Origin: Rhodopirellula halodulae
Lineage (GTDB): Bacteria > Planctomycetota > Planctomycetia > Pirellulales > Pirellulaceae
Assembly: GCF_020966775.1 (NCBI RefSeq)
Contig: NZ_JAJKFV010000007.1
Location: 183,514 to 247,513 of the forward strand
Length of the DNA stretch: 64,000 nucleotides
Direction: 5' to 3'
Shown here: positions 18,680 to 29,330 of the stretch, piece after piece
How the letters are laid out: every line of letters begins with the position of its first letter
Position numbering within the stretch: the first letter of the stretch is position 1
Made by a program: the position numbers and the translations under genes
Notes under the pieces: model-generated
What the model was told of the DNA's origin: nothing
Seen by the model: only the letters and a program-made list of their open reading frames with translations
Databases searched by the model: none

Positions 18680-19351
18680 CTATCGAGCGATGACTTCGAC
18701 CGTGGTTTCGATCAAGTCGTTTTCTGCTTGCAAAGAAGCGTTGTTGGTGTTCTCCAGAGTGACCCAACCTTCAGCGTCTGGTTTGGCACGGCTGATGGCC
18801 GATGCCAAGGCGACGGTTTCGGCTTGGTCCAATTCGATGACTTCGCCACCGTTGTTGACGAACGAGGCGGGGGGCAGCAAGGGAGCACCTTCAGTGCTGG
18901 CACAGCATCCCGCATCGCAACCGCCGATTTCGCATCCAACGTCACAACCGGTGTCGCAGCATCCGGTTCCGCAGGAGCCTTTGCCGCCGAACAGTCCACA
19001 AGCACGTTTGCGGCAATCAGGGCAGCAGGTGATGGCGGACCAATCGTAGGTGCAGACGGTCTTCTTCTTTTTGTCGGTGACCAGCTTCTTGATCGTGCGG
19101 ACCTTGCCACACTTTTTCAACGGGCCACATTCCCATGGGAAACGCAATGGCGGGATGCAGATGGTTTCGCATTCCACATCATAGCATTTGACATCAACTT
19201 CTTCTTTTTCGACTTCGACAACGCAGCGGCCGGCTTGGCAGAAACAACATGCGGGGCCGAAAGCGCTGGCGGTGCTGGAGAACAATGCCGATGCGGTGAG
19301 GGCAACGAGTCCCAGCAGAGCGAAGCGACCGAATGGGATGGATCGGTTCAT
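18680..19351 (-). CDS. Cysteine-rich secreted protein
   Basis: 223 residues. The signal peptide is MNRSIPFGRFALLGLVALTA followed by SALFSSTASA, with cleavage likely before FGPACC. The mature part has many cysteines in pairs and clusters (CCFCQAGRC, TCCPDCRKRAC, and a Gly/Cys/Asp run CGTGCCDTGCDVGCEIGGCD at about 125-145). The last 70 residues lack cysteine and are acidic (ELDQAETVALASAISR, LENTNNASLQAENDLIETTVEV). No enzyme motif is visible. It shares the Gly/Cys cluster style with the YTV, BBP7 and polysaccharide-export proteins elsewhere in the window, suggesting disulfide-linked envelope assembly. It is separated by 91 bases from the porin gene upstream and has its own strong terminator. 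Confidence 0.75.
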   Translation of the reverse strand: MNRSIPFGRFALLGLVALTASALFSSTASAFGPACCFCQAGRCVVEVEKEEVDVKCYDVECETICIPPLRFPWECGPLKKCGKVRTIKKLVTDKKKKTVCTYDWSAITCCPDCRKRACGLFGGKGSCGTGCCDTGCDVGCEIGGCDAGCCASTEGAPLLPPASFVNNGGEVIELDQAETVALASAISRAKPDAEGWVTLENTNNASLQAENDLIETTVEVIAR

Positions 19352-19385
19352 TTGAAATTCCTTTTTCAGTTCTGTGCGGTTTGGC

Positions 19386-19411
19386 GTGCGGGGCTGTGAT
19401 CAGCCCCGCAC
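19386..19411 (-). terminator. Hairpin downstream of the porin gene
   Basis: Perfect 10-bp stem GTGCGGGGCT (19386-19395) with AGCCCCGCAC (19402-19411) and 6-base loop, about 30 bases past the porin stop. The minus-strand tail has no clear T run, so it may act as a 3' stabiliser or attenuator between porin and the Cys-rich gene rather than a full terminator. Confidence 0.55.
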
Positions 19412-19442
19412 AGAAACTTGGGGGACGGGTTCGCGGGATCGA

Positions 19443-21080
19443 TCAGAAGTCGATCATGAAGCGAGCACCGTAGACGTTGTAGTTGCCATCGACGGGAGCT
19501 CCGCCGCGGTTTCCGACCGTGCTGTTTTCGATCTCACCCGTGATGTAGTTGAACTGCATGCGAGCGTTGGCGTTCCAGTACCAGTTCATGGCCGCCGTGA
19601 AAGCCTGAGCTTCACCGCCGTAGAACTGGGCATCGCCACCATCGCTGAAGTCAGCCACGGAGTAGCGTGCTGCCAATTGCCATGCACCCCAACCGCCCGA
19701 GCGGCATCCGTTGCAACGATCCACCAACCAGAAGTTCTCGAATGGAACCGGGCGGCCGAGCGTTCCCGAGCCACGATCCCAAGGCATGTGTTCGCCGGTT
19801 AGGAAGTAACTGGCGTAGACGTAACCACCGTCCAAACGCAAGTCTTCGAATCCGTCACGCTCGATCCAGTTGCTTTGGTATTCACCAACGATCTGCAACG
19901 CACCGAGGTTCACGACGCCTTCCAATCCGAGCAAGTTGTAGTAGTCGGTGCCGTCGATCTGTCCCGTGTCCAACCAACGGGTGCCGCTGGTGCGAGCTTC
20001 CGGACGAGTGCGGAAACGCGATTCAGCGTTGTCTTCGGTGCTGACGTCAGCGTGTGTACCGGAGATGGCCCAGTGAGCGTATCCACGACCGTTGCTGGTT
20101 TCGTCGTACCAGATCGTGTTGGCCAAACGCCCCGCGAGTTGCAATTGCAAGTGATCGCCGGTGTAGTTGCCTTCGTCTTGAACGTTGCGTTGGTTGTAGA
20201 CACCGTAACGCCAGTTCCAAGCTTCGTTCTCAGAAACGCCGTACGAGGCCACACCCAAACGACGAGCGTCTTCGTTGAACGCTTCGATCACGAACGGACG
20301 TTCGATGAACACGTTGTAACGTGAGCTGTTCAGGTGGTCCAAGCCGTATGGACGCTTTTGGTTACCCACCAAGACTTTTTGCAGGAATGGCAGATCGCTC
20401 CATCCCAAGTAGGCATCACGGAATTCGGAATTGTTGCCGTTGGCAAATTCCATTTCGATCTTGTAGACCATGTTGTCTTTGACTTTGCCCGACACGCCGA
20501 AACGCAAACGTCGGAAGCCAAGGCGGTTCAGTTCGTCGTCTGGACCAGCGCTGAACTGATTCATGGCTGGATCGTCGTCGGTGTCAAATCCCCAGGCATC
20601 CACGTGCACACGACCACTGATCTTCATGGTCGATTTGCTGGACCCGCTGACGACCAACGATTTGTTGCTCGCTTTGGCATCGACCTCGTCGAGGGCTTCT
20701 TCCAAGCCTTCGAATCCTTCGTCCAGCGAATCCAAACGCTCGGCAAAGGCGTTGAGTTTGTCTTCGAACGTGTCGTCGTCGAGTTCCTCGGATTCTTCCA
20801 AGTCGGCGTCGACAACGCCGGGTTCAGGACCGGGGTTCAGTCCATCTTCGTCTTGAGCGACAGGCCGTACTGGTGCGGCACTGTATTCGCTTGACAGCAT
20901 GCTGTTGAAGCCGCCCGCGGGTTGCGGATCGACCAAGACGGATTCGTTTCCATTGCTGGGCGCTGGTGACCACCAGTCTTGAGCGTTGGCCGCTGTCACG
21001 CCACTGGTTGCCAAGCAAACCAACGCCGCGAGGGTTCGTCTGGCAGCGCTCACGCGACGCCGCATGGATGAGGATTCCAT
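19443..21080 (-). CDS. OprP/OprO-type outer-membrane porin
   Basis: 545 residues, ATG at 21080 with GGAG about 12 bases upstream. A signal peptide ends near VTAANA. Residues 75-135 are acidic with a short coiled-coil pattern (DKLNAFAERLDSLDEGFEGLEEALDEV, in pieces), typical of porins anchored by an N-terminal coil. From residue 150 the sequence is a beta-barrel: MKISGRVHVDAWGF, LGFRRLRFGVSGKV, VYKIEMEFANG, YLGWSDLPFL and the characteristic VGNQKRPYGLDHL. The protein ends in Phe (YGARFMIDF), the usual barrel-assembly signal. The family includes phosphate- and polyphosphate-selective porins; specificity here is not shown. An imperfect inverted repeat CCAACC/GGTTGG lies in the leader (21114-21133). 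Confidence 0.85.
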   Translation of the reverse strand: MESSSMRRRVSAARRTLAALVCLATSGVTAANAQDWWSPAPSNGNESVLVDPQPAGGFNSMLSSEYSAAPVRPVAQDEDGLNPGPEPGVVDADLEESEELDDDTFEDKLNAFAERLDSLDEGFEGLEEALDEVDAKASNKSLVVSGSSKSTMKISGRVHVDAWGFDTDDDPAMNQFSAGPDDELNRLGFRRLRFGVSGKVKDNMVYKIEMEFANGNNSEFRDAYLGWSDLPFLQKVLVGNQKRPYGLDHLNSSRYNVFIERPFVIEAFNEDARRLGVASYGVSENEAWNWRYGVYNQRNVQDEGNYTGDHLQLQLAGRLANTIWYDETSNGRGYAHWAISGTHADVSTEDNAESRFRTRPEARTSGTRWLDTGQIDGTDYYNLLGLEGVVNLGALQIVGEYQSNWIERDGFEDLRLDGGYVYASYFLTGEHMPWDRGSGTLGRPVPFENFWLVDRCNGCRSGGWGAWQLAARYSVADFSDGGDAQFYGGEAQAFTAAMNWYWNANARMQFNYITGEIENSTVGNRGGAPVDGNYNVYGARFMIDF

Positions 21081-21202
21081 CGATTTGAGACTCCGTTAAT
21101 AAACTCTTAGCACCAACCAATCCCTAGGTTGGCGTCGCCTTACGGAGTCTGTATCGAACGTCTCTTTAACGCGGTGCTGCCGATGATTGACAGCGCCGCG
21201 AG

Positions 21203-21218
21203 TCTTAACATTTCTTAA
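21203..21218 (-). promoter_or_regulatory. Direct repeat TTAAGA upstream of the porin
   Basis: On the minus strand TTAAGA occurs twice with a 10-base repeat period (plus-strand TCTTAA at 21203-21208 and 21213-21218), about 125 bases upstream of the porin start, in an AT-rich patch. One-turn spacing suits a tandem response-regulator site. No regulator is identified. Confidence 0.3.
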
Positions 21219-21307
21219 TAATTGTTACTGAATCAACTGGATCAATCGGCACAACCGGATTCGAAAGATCGAGAACATTCCGAACAACCGACACGACCGG
21301 AACTCGG

Positions 21308-23134
21308 TCAGTTGCCCATCGTCGAAAGTGTGCAATAGTACGCCCCAACTTCGCCGGTGGGGATTTGAAAGACCGGCGAAAGCTCGTGTGAGCCTTCGGT
21401 GAGCTCGATTTGCATGGTCACAACGGAGTCACCCGGTTCGACCTTGGTGGAAGCAACCGCTCGCCCGTCCACTCGAATTTCTGCGGCCTGAACCGAGATC
21501 GCTCGACCCGGTGTCGTTCGGTAGGCCCTGGAGGATCCAGGCACATCTTTTCCTGGCTCAAGAGCGGCACCGATGGCCGTACCGGACTCTTCTGGCCAAC
21601 GTCGCAACTCAACTTGGTAAGTCCCCGATCGGTGGACTTGGATCGCCCAGTGGCCGTTGTGTTTGAGCTTCTTTTTGCTGGCCTTTTTCGGGAACACAGC
21701 CGCTGCGGCTCGAATGGCTGCTTGGTTCCATGGCGGTGCTTGACCGATCCAATCATGAGCCGTGAACGTGACCTCGGGGTGATCGGGATGTCCGACGATC
21801 ATTTCGGTTGTTTGCGAGAACGTCGGTTCCAGTTCGGCCCACCACGCTTCGTAGAATTCTCGCATCGAGGCGACTTGTTCGGGATGTTCTTTCGCAATGT
21901 TGTTCGACTGACCGGGATCATCCGCGATGTTGTACAGCTCTTTCCCGTTGATCAAACGCCACTTGTTCTGCATGACGGATGACTGACGCCATTTGATGGG
22001 ATCGATGACGCGTTGCGAATCCGTGATCAGCATACGTTTTTCGAATGAGTCGGCGGGTTGGTCTTTCAACAGCGAGACGATCGAGGTTCCGTCAAATTTG
22101 ACCGTTTCGGGAGCCGGCACATCGCAGAGTTCGATCAGAGTTGGCACTACGTCCACCGCATGGCACAGCGTGTCATTGGTTCGGGCGGTTGCGAATCCAC
22201 CGCGAGGGTAATGGAACACGAAGGGCACGCGGTGTCCGCCCTCGTAGGGGCTGCCTTTCTTGCCACGCATTTCCGCGTTGAAGATGTTCGCACCGCCAGC
22301 CGTCCCGTTGTCGGTGGTGAAAATGAAAATGGTGTTCTCGTAGATGCCGAGTTCCTTCAGCAACGCTCGTGTCTTTCCGACGTTGTCGTCGATGTTCGTG
22401 ATCATGCCAAAGAAGGTGGCCACGTTGTCTTTCATGTCCGGGTACATGTCGATGTACTTCTGCGGAGCATGCAGTGGACCGTGCGGAGCGTTGGTGGCGA
22501 TGTAGGCGAGGAAAGGTTGGTCCGCCTTGGCACAACGCGTGATGAATTCGTTGCCTTTTTCAAAGAAGACATCCGTGCAGAAACCATTGGCACGCACCGG
22601 TTTCCCGTTGTGGAAGTAGCTTCCGTCAAAGTAAGCGTTGTCCCAGAAGTCAGGCGTTTGACCGACGCCACCCCCGCCATGTCGATAGACCTCGGTGAAG
22701 CCATTGTCTTCCGCGCGGTAGGGATAGTTGTCGCCCAGGTGCCATTTGCCGAACATCCCCGTTTCGTAACCCGCGTCACGGAAGATCTCACCGAACGTGA
22801 TTTCGTTGTCGCGAAGCATGGAACGGCCGCTGATGGTGTGCCAAACTCCGGTGCGATTGGTCCAGTGACCGGTCACAAAAGCGGAACGCGTTGGAGAGCA
22901 GGTCGGCGCAACATGGTAATCCGACAAAGAAGTCGACTCGGCGGCCAATGCGTCAATGTGCGGAGTCTTGACGACCGGATTCCCGGTGAATCCCACGTCA
23001 CCGTAACCTTGGTCATCCGTGATCACGATCACCACGTTGGGATGATCCGCGGCGGAAAGACCGGTCGCAGAAAATGGACTTTGGTTCAGTCCGACGGAGG
23101 CAAACAACGTCAAGCAAATCAACCAACGCAACAT
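21308..23134 (-). CDS. Secreted type I sulfatase (formylglycine-dependent)
   Basis: 608 residues from the ATG at 23134, which gives a good signal peptide (MLRWLICLTLFASVGL); a longer frame to 23287 is unlikely. The sulfatase core opens with PNVVIVITDDQGYGDVGF (metal-binding Asp pair). The modified cysteine is Cys79 in CSPTR, followed by SAFVTGHW. Other family marks are GKWHLG, TNAPHGPLHAP and FTTDNGTAGG. A C-terminal region of about 130 residues beyond the core may be a beta-rich accessory domain. It is probably active in the periplasm or outside on sulfated glycans after maturation of the cysteine; no maturase is adjacent. A second sulfatase lies 240 bases upstream on the same strand. Confidence 0.9.
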   Translation of the reverse strand: MLRWLICLTLFASVGLNQSPFSATGLSAADHPNVVIVITDDQGYGDVGFTGNPVVKTPHIDALAAESTSLSDYHVAPTCSPTRSAFVTGHWTNRTGVWHTISGRSMLRDNEITFGEIFRDAGYETGMFGKWHLGDNYPYRAEDNGFTEVYRHGGGGVGQTPDFWDNAYFDGSYFHNGKPVRANGFCTDVFFEKGNEFITRCAKADQPFLAYIATNAPHGPLHAPQKYIDMYPDMKDNVATFFGMITNIDDNVGKTRALLKELGIYENTIFIFTTDNGTAGGANIFNAEMRGKKGSPYEGGHRVPFVFHYPRGGFATARTNDTLCHAVDVVPTLIELCDVPAPETVKFDGTSIVSLLKDQPADSFEKRMLITDSQRVIDPIKWRQSSVMQNKWRLINGKELYNIADDPGQSNNIAKEHPEQVASMREFYEAWWAELEPTFSQTTEMIVGHPDHPEVTFTAHDWIGQAPPWNQAAIRAAAAVFPKKASKKKLKHNGHWAIQVHRSGTYQVELRRWPEESGTAIGAALEPGKDVPGSSRAYRTTPGRAISVQAAEIRVDGRAVASTKVEPGDSVVTMQIELTEGSHELSPVFQIPTGEVGAYYCTLSTMGN

Positions 23135-23374
23135 GGCACGACTCAAACGGTGGGAAAGGAAAGGCGGGTAGCGAGACGCTCCAACGAGCAGTGAAGGCGG
23201 GCTCGAAAGCCGACGCCTGAGAAGCCAAATTCTAATCCGGTGGTGCGGACCCGATGCTGTGCGAGATGGTCCGAGTCCGGTTTCCACGCCGAATCATGAT
23301 GATTCGGCTTGATCATCCAGTCCGCGTTCACTCACGTGACGCAAACGGTTGGTGGTGAAGGTTGAAAGCGACGC

Positions 23375-25009
<1,635 letters not shown>

Positions 25010-25178
25010 CAGTGCATCTCAAGGTGGGGAGGGATGGCGGGGAATGTTTTTCTTGATAAGCGTCAACCAATCCTTTGGTATCAGGCCTGCTGTTTGTCAT
25101 CCGCCCGCGAAATTTGGGTTGGCTTTCGCGGGCGTGAATTGGAGTCTTGCGAACGGTCGTCGCGGATTTCGGTGCTGA

Positions 25179-25997
25179 TCAAGCCGTCAAGCGTTTGAAG
25201 GCTTCGATGGTGTTGCGAGCCGCGGTGTCGGAATCAGGCAACGCAAACGCTTCCGCACACAGGTAGCCGTCGTAGCCGATGTCTTTCAAAGCCGCGATGA
25301 TTGGGGCGTGGTCCATGTGACCCATTCCGGCGGCTTGGCGGTTCGAGTCCACAAAGTGAATGTGCCCGACGTAGCCTTTGCCTTCACGAATGGCGGCGGC
25401 GAGGTCGGCTTCCTCGATGTTCATGTGGAACAAATCGGCCAACAGTTTGATGTTGTCGTTGTCCAGCGTCTTGCAGAACTCAACGCCTTCGGCAACGGTG
25501 CGAAGCAGGTTGGTTTCGTAGCGGTTCAGTGGTTCGTAGAACAACGGCACGTTGTGTTGAGCGGCGTACGGGCCGAGTTCGTTGAGTGCTTCACGGAGAT
25601 AGGCGAGGGCCTGGTCTCGCGAGACATCGCCGCCCCATTTACCCTGCATCGATCCGATGATCGCGGGGGCGTTGTAGACGCCGCCGAAGTCGATCATTTG
25701 TTTGACAAAATCGCGAGCCTTCGCGCGATGATCGGCATCGGGATTGGTCAGGCTCAAACCGTGTTTGACCATGCCCGCGCCGGTACCGACCGCCGCGACG
25801 ACCAAGTTGTGTTTTTCCAGCAATCCCTTGAGTTCGGCTTCGTCGACCGCATCGGGACCGGGGGCGAAGATTTCGATGGCGTCAAAGGCGAGTGCGGACG
25901 CCTTTTCGCAAGCGTCTTGCATGCCGTCCCAATAAACGAACGGACCGCCGCGGGCTTCTTCGACCAAGCTGACTGTGATGGCTGATTTGAATGACAT
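25179..25997 (-). CDS. TIM-barrel sugar isomerase/epimerase (hydroxypyruvate isomerase-like)
   Basis: 272 residues, the usual length of the xylose-isomerase-like/AP-endonuclease-2 TIM-barrel family. Metal-site residues are visible as Glu in LFYEPLNRYE, Asp/His in LLADLFHMNIEE, His in VGHIHFVDSNR and Glu in GYLCAEAFALP. It has no signal peptide and should be cytoplasmic. It lies downstream of the aldo/keto reductase and upstream of the sulfatases on the same strand, which suggests handling of a sugar released from a sulfated glycan. A role as a true hydroxypyruvate isomerase is possible but the family is broad. Confidence 0.75.
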   Translation of the reverse strand: MSFKSAITVSLVEEARGGPFVYWDGMQDACEKASALAFDAIEIFAPGPDAVDEAELKGLLEKHNLVVAAVGTGAGMVKHGLSLTNPDADHRAKARDFVKQMIDFGGVYNAPAIIGSMQGKWGGDVSRDQALAYLREALNELGPYAAQHNVPLFYEPLNRYETNLLRTVAEGVEFCKTLDNDNIKLLADLFHMNIEEADLAAAIREGKGYVGHIHFVDSNRQAAGMGHMDHAPIIAALKDIGYDGYLCAEAFALPDSDTAARNTIEAFKRLTA

Positions 25998-26263
25998 AGA
26001 AATTCGGGAGGGGAGACCGAGTGAGGAAGAAAAAAGGGTGATTCACAGAAGCGATCCGCTCGGCCAATGATCCAATGTCGCGACTGGGGAGGTCATCAAC
26101 ATGGAAAGATCGCAATGTTGCGATCGGATGGCTGCGGAGCGGTGACTTTCACCCACTGATTGATTGAATGGGGCTGGATTGAATCGAACCGGCGATCCGT
26201 GCGTGTGCTTTGCAAGAGCGGACGAAGGCGTCGCCAGACAGCGGTCGAGGACCGACGCCGGGC

Positions 26264-27214
26264 TCAGGCGTTGACGGGTTCGTCGTTGTTTTCAGGTCGG
26301 CCTTCGATGTAGAACCAATTGTGGATTGGTTTCAGGATCTCTTGGACCTCGGCGACCAACGTTTCATCCATGGGTTCTTGTGCCCATTCGACCCACTGAG
26401 CCACGCGTTTGGGGTTGGCGGAACCAGGGATGCAGGTCGCGAATTCTTCGTTGGCGATGCTGAATTGCAACGCAAGTTTCGCGATGTCACTGCCGCGATC
26501 CGCACAGTGTTTCGCGGCGGCCGCGGCGACCTCGCGGACTTGCGGGGTCGCTTTGTGCCACGGCGGCAGCTCGGCGTTGGTCAACAATCGAGCCGAGAAC
26601 GGCGCGCCGTTCATCAGGCCGACGCCTTTCTCTTTCGCGATCGGCACCAAGTCGAGTGCCATGTCGTTTTGCAACGTGTAGTGGTTGTAGGTCAGCAAGC
26701 AATCGATGTCCGCACGTTCCATCACGTACTTGAACATCTTCATGGGGTAACCGCTGACGCCGACGTATCGGACTTTGCCTTTTTCGATTTCTTTGCGAAT
26801 CGCGGGAATGGTTTCCTCGACGATCTGTGACATCTCGACAAATTCCAAATCATGACAGAGCACGATGTCGAGGTGATCGACCTTCATACGCTCCAGCGAA
26901 GTGTCGATGCTCTCCACCACACGCTTGGCACTGAAGTCGAAGTGTTGTCCGGTGTAACGTCCAAGCTTTGTGCCCAGGTAATACTGGTCGCGTGGGTAAT
27001 CGGGCAGCACACGGCCAAGCATCATTTCACTCATGCCGCGACCGTAGAACGCGGCGGTGTCGATGAAGTTCATGCCGCTATCAAGTGCCACGCGAACGGC
27101 TTCCAGGCTTTCGCCCAAATCAACGCTGCGGAATTCCTGACCGATCGAAGACGCTCCAAAGGAGAGCGTCGTGAGTTCCATATCCGTTTGGCCTAAACGT
27201 CGACGAGGCAGCAT
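26264..27214 (-). CDS. Aldo/keto reductase (L-galactose/L-fucose dehydrogenase-like)
   Basis: 316 residues from the ATG at 27214; the start MLPRRRLGQTDMELTTLSFG matches the family N terminus, while a longer frame to 27301 does not. The catalytic tetrad is present: Asp and Tyr in FIDTAAFYG, Lys in LGTKLGRYTG and His in DIVLCHDLEF. The GxGxSGYP-type NADP strand region (RYVGVSGYPMKMF) and ALQFSIANEEFATCIPGSANP follow. The C-terminal half resembles plant L-galactose dehydrogenase and related bacterial sugar dehydrogenases. Context with sulfatases and the isomerase supports a role in deoxy- or galactose-type sugar catabolism. A 266-base gap to the isomerase gene shows no gene. Confidence 0.85.
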   Translation of the reverse strand: MLPRRRLGQTDMELTTLSFGASSIGQEFRSVDLGESLEAVRVALDSGMNFIDTAAFYGRGMSEMMLGRVLPDYPRDQYYLGTKLGRYTGQHFDFSAKRVVESIDTSLERMKVDHLDIVLCHDLEFVEMSQIVEETIPAIRKEIEKGKVRYVGVSGYPMKMFKYVMERADIDCLLTYNHYTLQNDMALDLVPIAKEKGVGLMNGAPFSARLLTNAELPPWHKATPQVREVAAAAAKHCADRGSDIAKLALQFSIANEEFATCIPGSANPKRVAQWVEWAQEPMDETLVAEVQEILKPIHNWFYIEGRPENNDEPVNA

Positions 27215-27417
27215 TTTGGCAATTCTTGGGGTGATGAGTTGGGGGGGCATTTCACACGAGAAGCTGCTGCGAGTGTAACCGCCTCCTGCCGTGGATGCCA
27301 ACGTGCCCGTCGCCGCGAAAACTGCGTTAAACGCTATAGACTACTGGCTGGTTGAAAGCATCCGAGCAGGCGTCTCATCTCACCATTGTTGATCGAGGTG
27401 TACGGCCGAAAACGAAG

Positions 27418-27468
27418 AAAGGCCGGAGGTCGACACACGCTCGATACGTGTGCCCACCTCCGGCCTTT
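27418..27468 (-). terminator. Terminator after the TIGR03545/TIGR03546 operon
   Basis: A 13-bp stem AAAGGCCGGAGGT (27418-27430) with ACCTCCGGCCTTT (27456-27468), extended inside by CACACG (27434-27439) with CGTGTG (27447-27452). The minus-strand tail is TTC-rich (TTCTTCGTTTTC). It lies about 110 bases beyond the stop at 27576. Confidence 0.8.
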
Positions 27469-27575
27469 GATGCGACGGCAAAGTGATGTGTCGTCGCTTC
27501 CGTTTTGCATCGGTTCAGTGGCTGACAATCAGCTCAAGAAAGCAGCTCGCGAAAGATAATTCACGCGAGAACCAT

Positions 27576-29330
27576 TCATCGCAAGCTGGAGCCAAATGCG
27601 GTTTTCAACTTGCCGAGATACTGATCCGCACCGTTGATCTCGTTGAGGATCTTGCGGCTGAGTTCTTCCACCGACTTGTCCGCTCTTGCCAGCAGCGATT
27701 GAGCCTGATTCTGTTGAGCCAGCATCCACTCGTTCAGTTCCAACATCTGCTCGCGATGAGCTTCGTTGACCTGGGCAGCCACCTTGGCTTTGGACGCTTC
27801 CATCTGGCTCGCGATGGCCGTTCGTGCGGCGTTGTTGAACACGTCGCCCAGGTTGGTGTTCAGCTTCAAGTCGATGTCTTTCCAAGTTCCTTCGAACTCG
27901 GCGTCGATCTCGACTTGATCCACGTTGGCCAGCGATTGGTTCATTTGGATTGCGGCAGCGGACGCACCCGCGTCGCCTTTGACGTCGACACGCATGTTGA
28001 CGCCTGACTGCTTGCTCACCAAGCGACCTTCGAGGTGTTCACCACGACTGGCCAATTGCACCCACACTTCGCGAACGCCGCCGGCGATGGCGATGCCAAC
28101 GTCTTTGCCGCGGCCCAAACGGATCGGATCCGCGTTCATTTCTGGCCAGTGCAATGTCAGGCGATCCAGTTGATCGCCTTGGCGACGATCGCGAACGTAG
28201 TCGACGTCGACGGTTTCAGGACCTTCCAAACGCAAGCGTGCTCGCGTGGGATCGGCCAACAGTTCCGGAGTCGGTGTCATGTTTTCAACGACGCCCGACA
28301 GCGTGAAAACTTTGCCATCCGCTCGCATGGTACCGCTGACGTCACAGTGGCGAACCATCAACTCGGGACGGCGGTTGCCACCCAAGAAGTCATAGTCTTC
28401 GCCGCGAACACGCTCCGTGTCCGGGGCCACCACGGTGTAGTTGGCGAGGGTTCGCCCGTTTTCCAGATAGTCACGCAGTTGGTTCAGCGAACGGCGAATT
28501 TCGGCGCTGACCAAGTCGACGCCAAAGTTTTTCGATTCGCTGAGGTCGCCAGGGACAAATGCGTCGACCTTGTCCAAGTCTTTTTGTTTGGCTTGTTCCA
28601 AACGAGCCAAGTCGTTTCGCATTTCTTCGGGCATGGCGTTCATCGATTGACGCAACTGAATCAATTGCTCGCGAACCTTTTCGGCTTCCGCCAAGGTGCG
28701 TTGCAACTCGGGCCAATCTCGAAGCGGATTGTCGATGCCACTGGCGGCTTCGCGAATGGTTTCGACGCGTTGTTCAAGCGTTTTTGTTTCGCGGACCAAA
28801 CGTTCGTATTCGTTTTTCCAACGTTCGCGAATTTGTTTGCCGGTGCGGACTGTTTCCAGGTCCTTGCCCAACGCTTCGGCGCGATCCGACAATCCGTCGG
28901 TTGCTGACGAAAGCAATTGCTCGATCATGGATGGACCGGACGATTCGATTTCGTCTTCGATCGTTTGATCCAAGTGACCGCTGCTGTCACGCGTGGTTCC
29001 GATCTGCAAACCGGCGATGCTGCCTTGGTCGATGACCCAGCGACGTCGTAGCAAAGCGTCCCCGTCGATCACAAAGTTGATCGAGTCCGCTTGGAAAGCG
29101 TTTCGAAATTCTTTGTCATCGCGAGGGTCGGCGACCCGCACGTCATCGAATTGGATTTGAGGCGGGAACAGTGCGACTCGCGTGGCACCGATTTCCGCTT
29201 TCGCTCCGGTCGATGCTTCCAAGCCACGAACGGTGATGTAGCTTGCCATCGGGCCGAGGCCCCAAAACAGCAGCATCAAAATGGTCGCGACAACGATCAA
29301 CCGTGTCAGTAAGAATCTCCAACGAATCAT
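27576..29330 (-). CDS. TIGR03545-like AsmA-type membrane-anchored protein
   Basis: 584 residues. One N-terminal membrane helix (LTRLIVVATILMLLFWGLG) is followed by an AsmA-like opening (VRGLEASTGAKAEIGATRVALFPPQIQFDDVRVADP, in pieces), a long charged coiled-coil region (about 165-260) and a beta-rich C-terminal half with another coiled coil (AKVAAQVNEAHREQMLELNEW). This matches the conserved family TIGR03545, which normally occurs next to TIGR03546, exactly as here. The start overlaps the stop of the upstream gene by four bases (ATGA), indicating tight coupling. AsmA-like proteins act in lipid or outer-membrane transport between membranes, so an envelope-biogenesis role is inferred. Confidence 0.75.
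   Translation of the reverse strand: MIRWRFLLTRLIVVATILMLLFWGLGPMASYITVRGLEASTGAKAEIGATRVALFPPQIQFDDVRVADPRDDKEFRNAFQADSINFVIDGDALLRRRWVIDQGSIAGLQIGTTRDSSGHLDQTIEDEIESSGPSMIEQLLSSATDGLSDRAEALGKDLETVRTGKQIRERWKNEYERLVRETKTLEQRVETIREAASGIDNPLRDWPELQRTLAEAEKVREQLIQLRQSMNAMPEEMRNDLARLEQAKQKDLDKVDAFVPGDLSESKNFGVDLVSAEIRRSLNQLRDYLENGRTLANYTVVAPDTERVRGEDYDFLGGNRRPELMVRHCDVSGTMRADGKVFTLSGVVENMTPTPELLADPTRARLRLEGPETVDVDYVRDRRQGDQLDRLTLHWPEMNADPIRLGRGKDVGIAIAGGVREVWVQLASRGEHLEGRLVSKQSGVNMRVDVKGDAGASAAAIQMNQSLANVDQVEIDAEFEGTWKDIDLKLNTNLGDVFNNAARTAIASQMEASKAKVAAQVNEAHREQMLELNEWMLAQQNQAQSLLARADKSVEELSRKILNEINGADQYLGKLKTAFGSSLR

Noticed and set aside
26175..26240. tRNA-like stretch with GGTTCGATTC on the minus strand
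   Set aside because: The T-loop-like motif is present by chance; acceptor, D and T stems do not pair, so no tRNA is supported.
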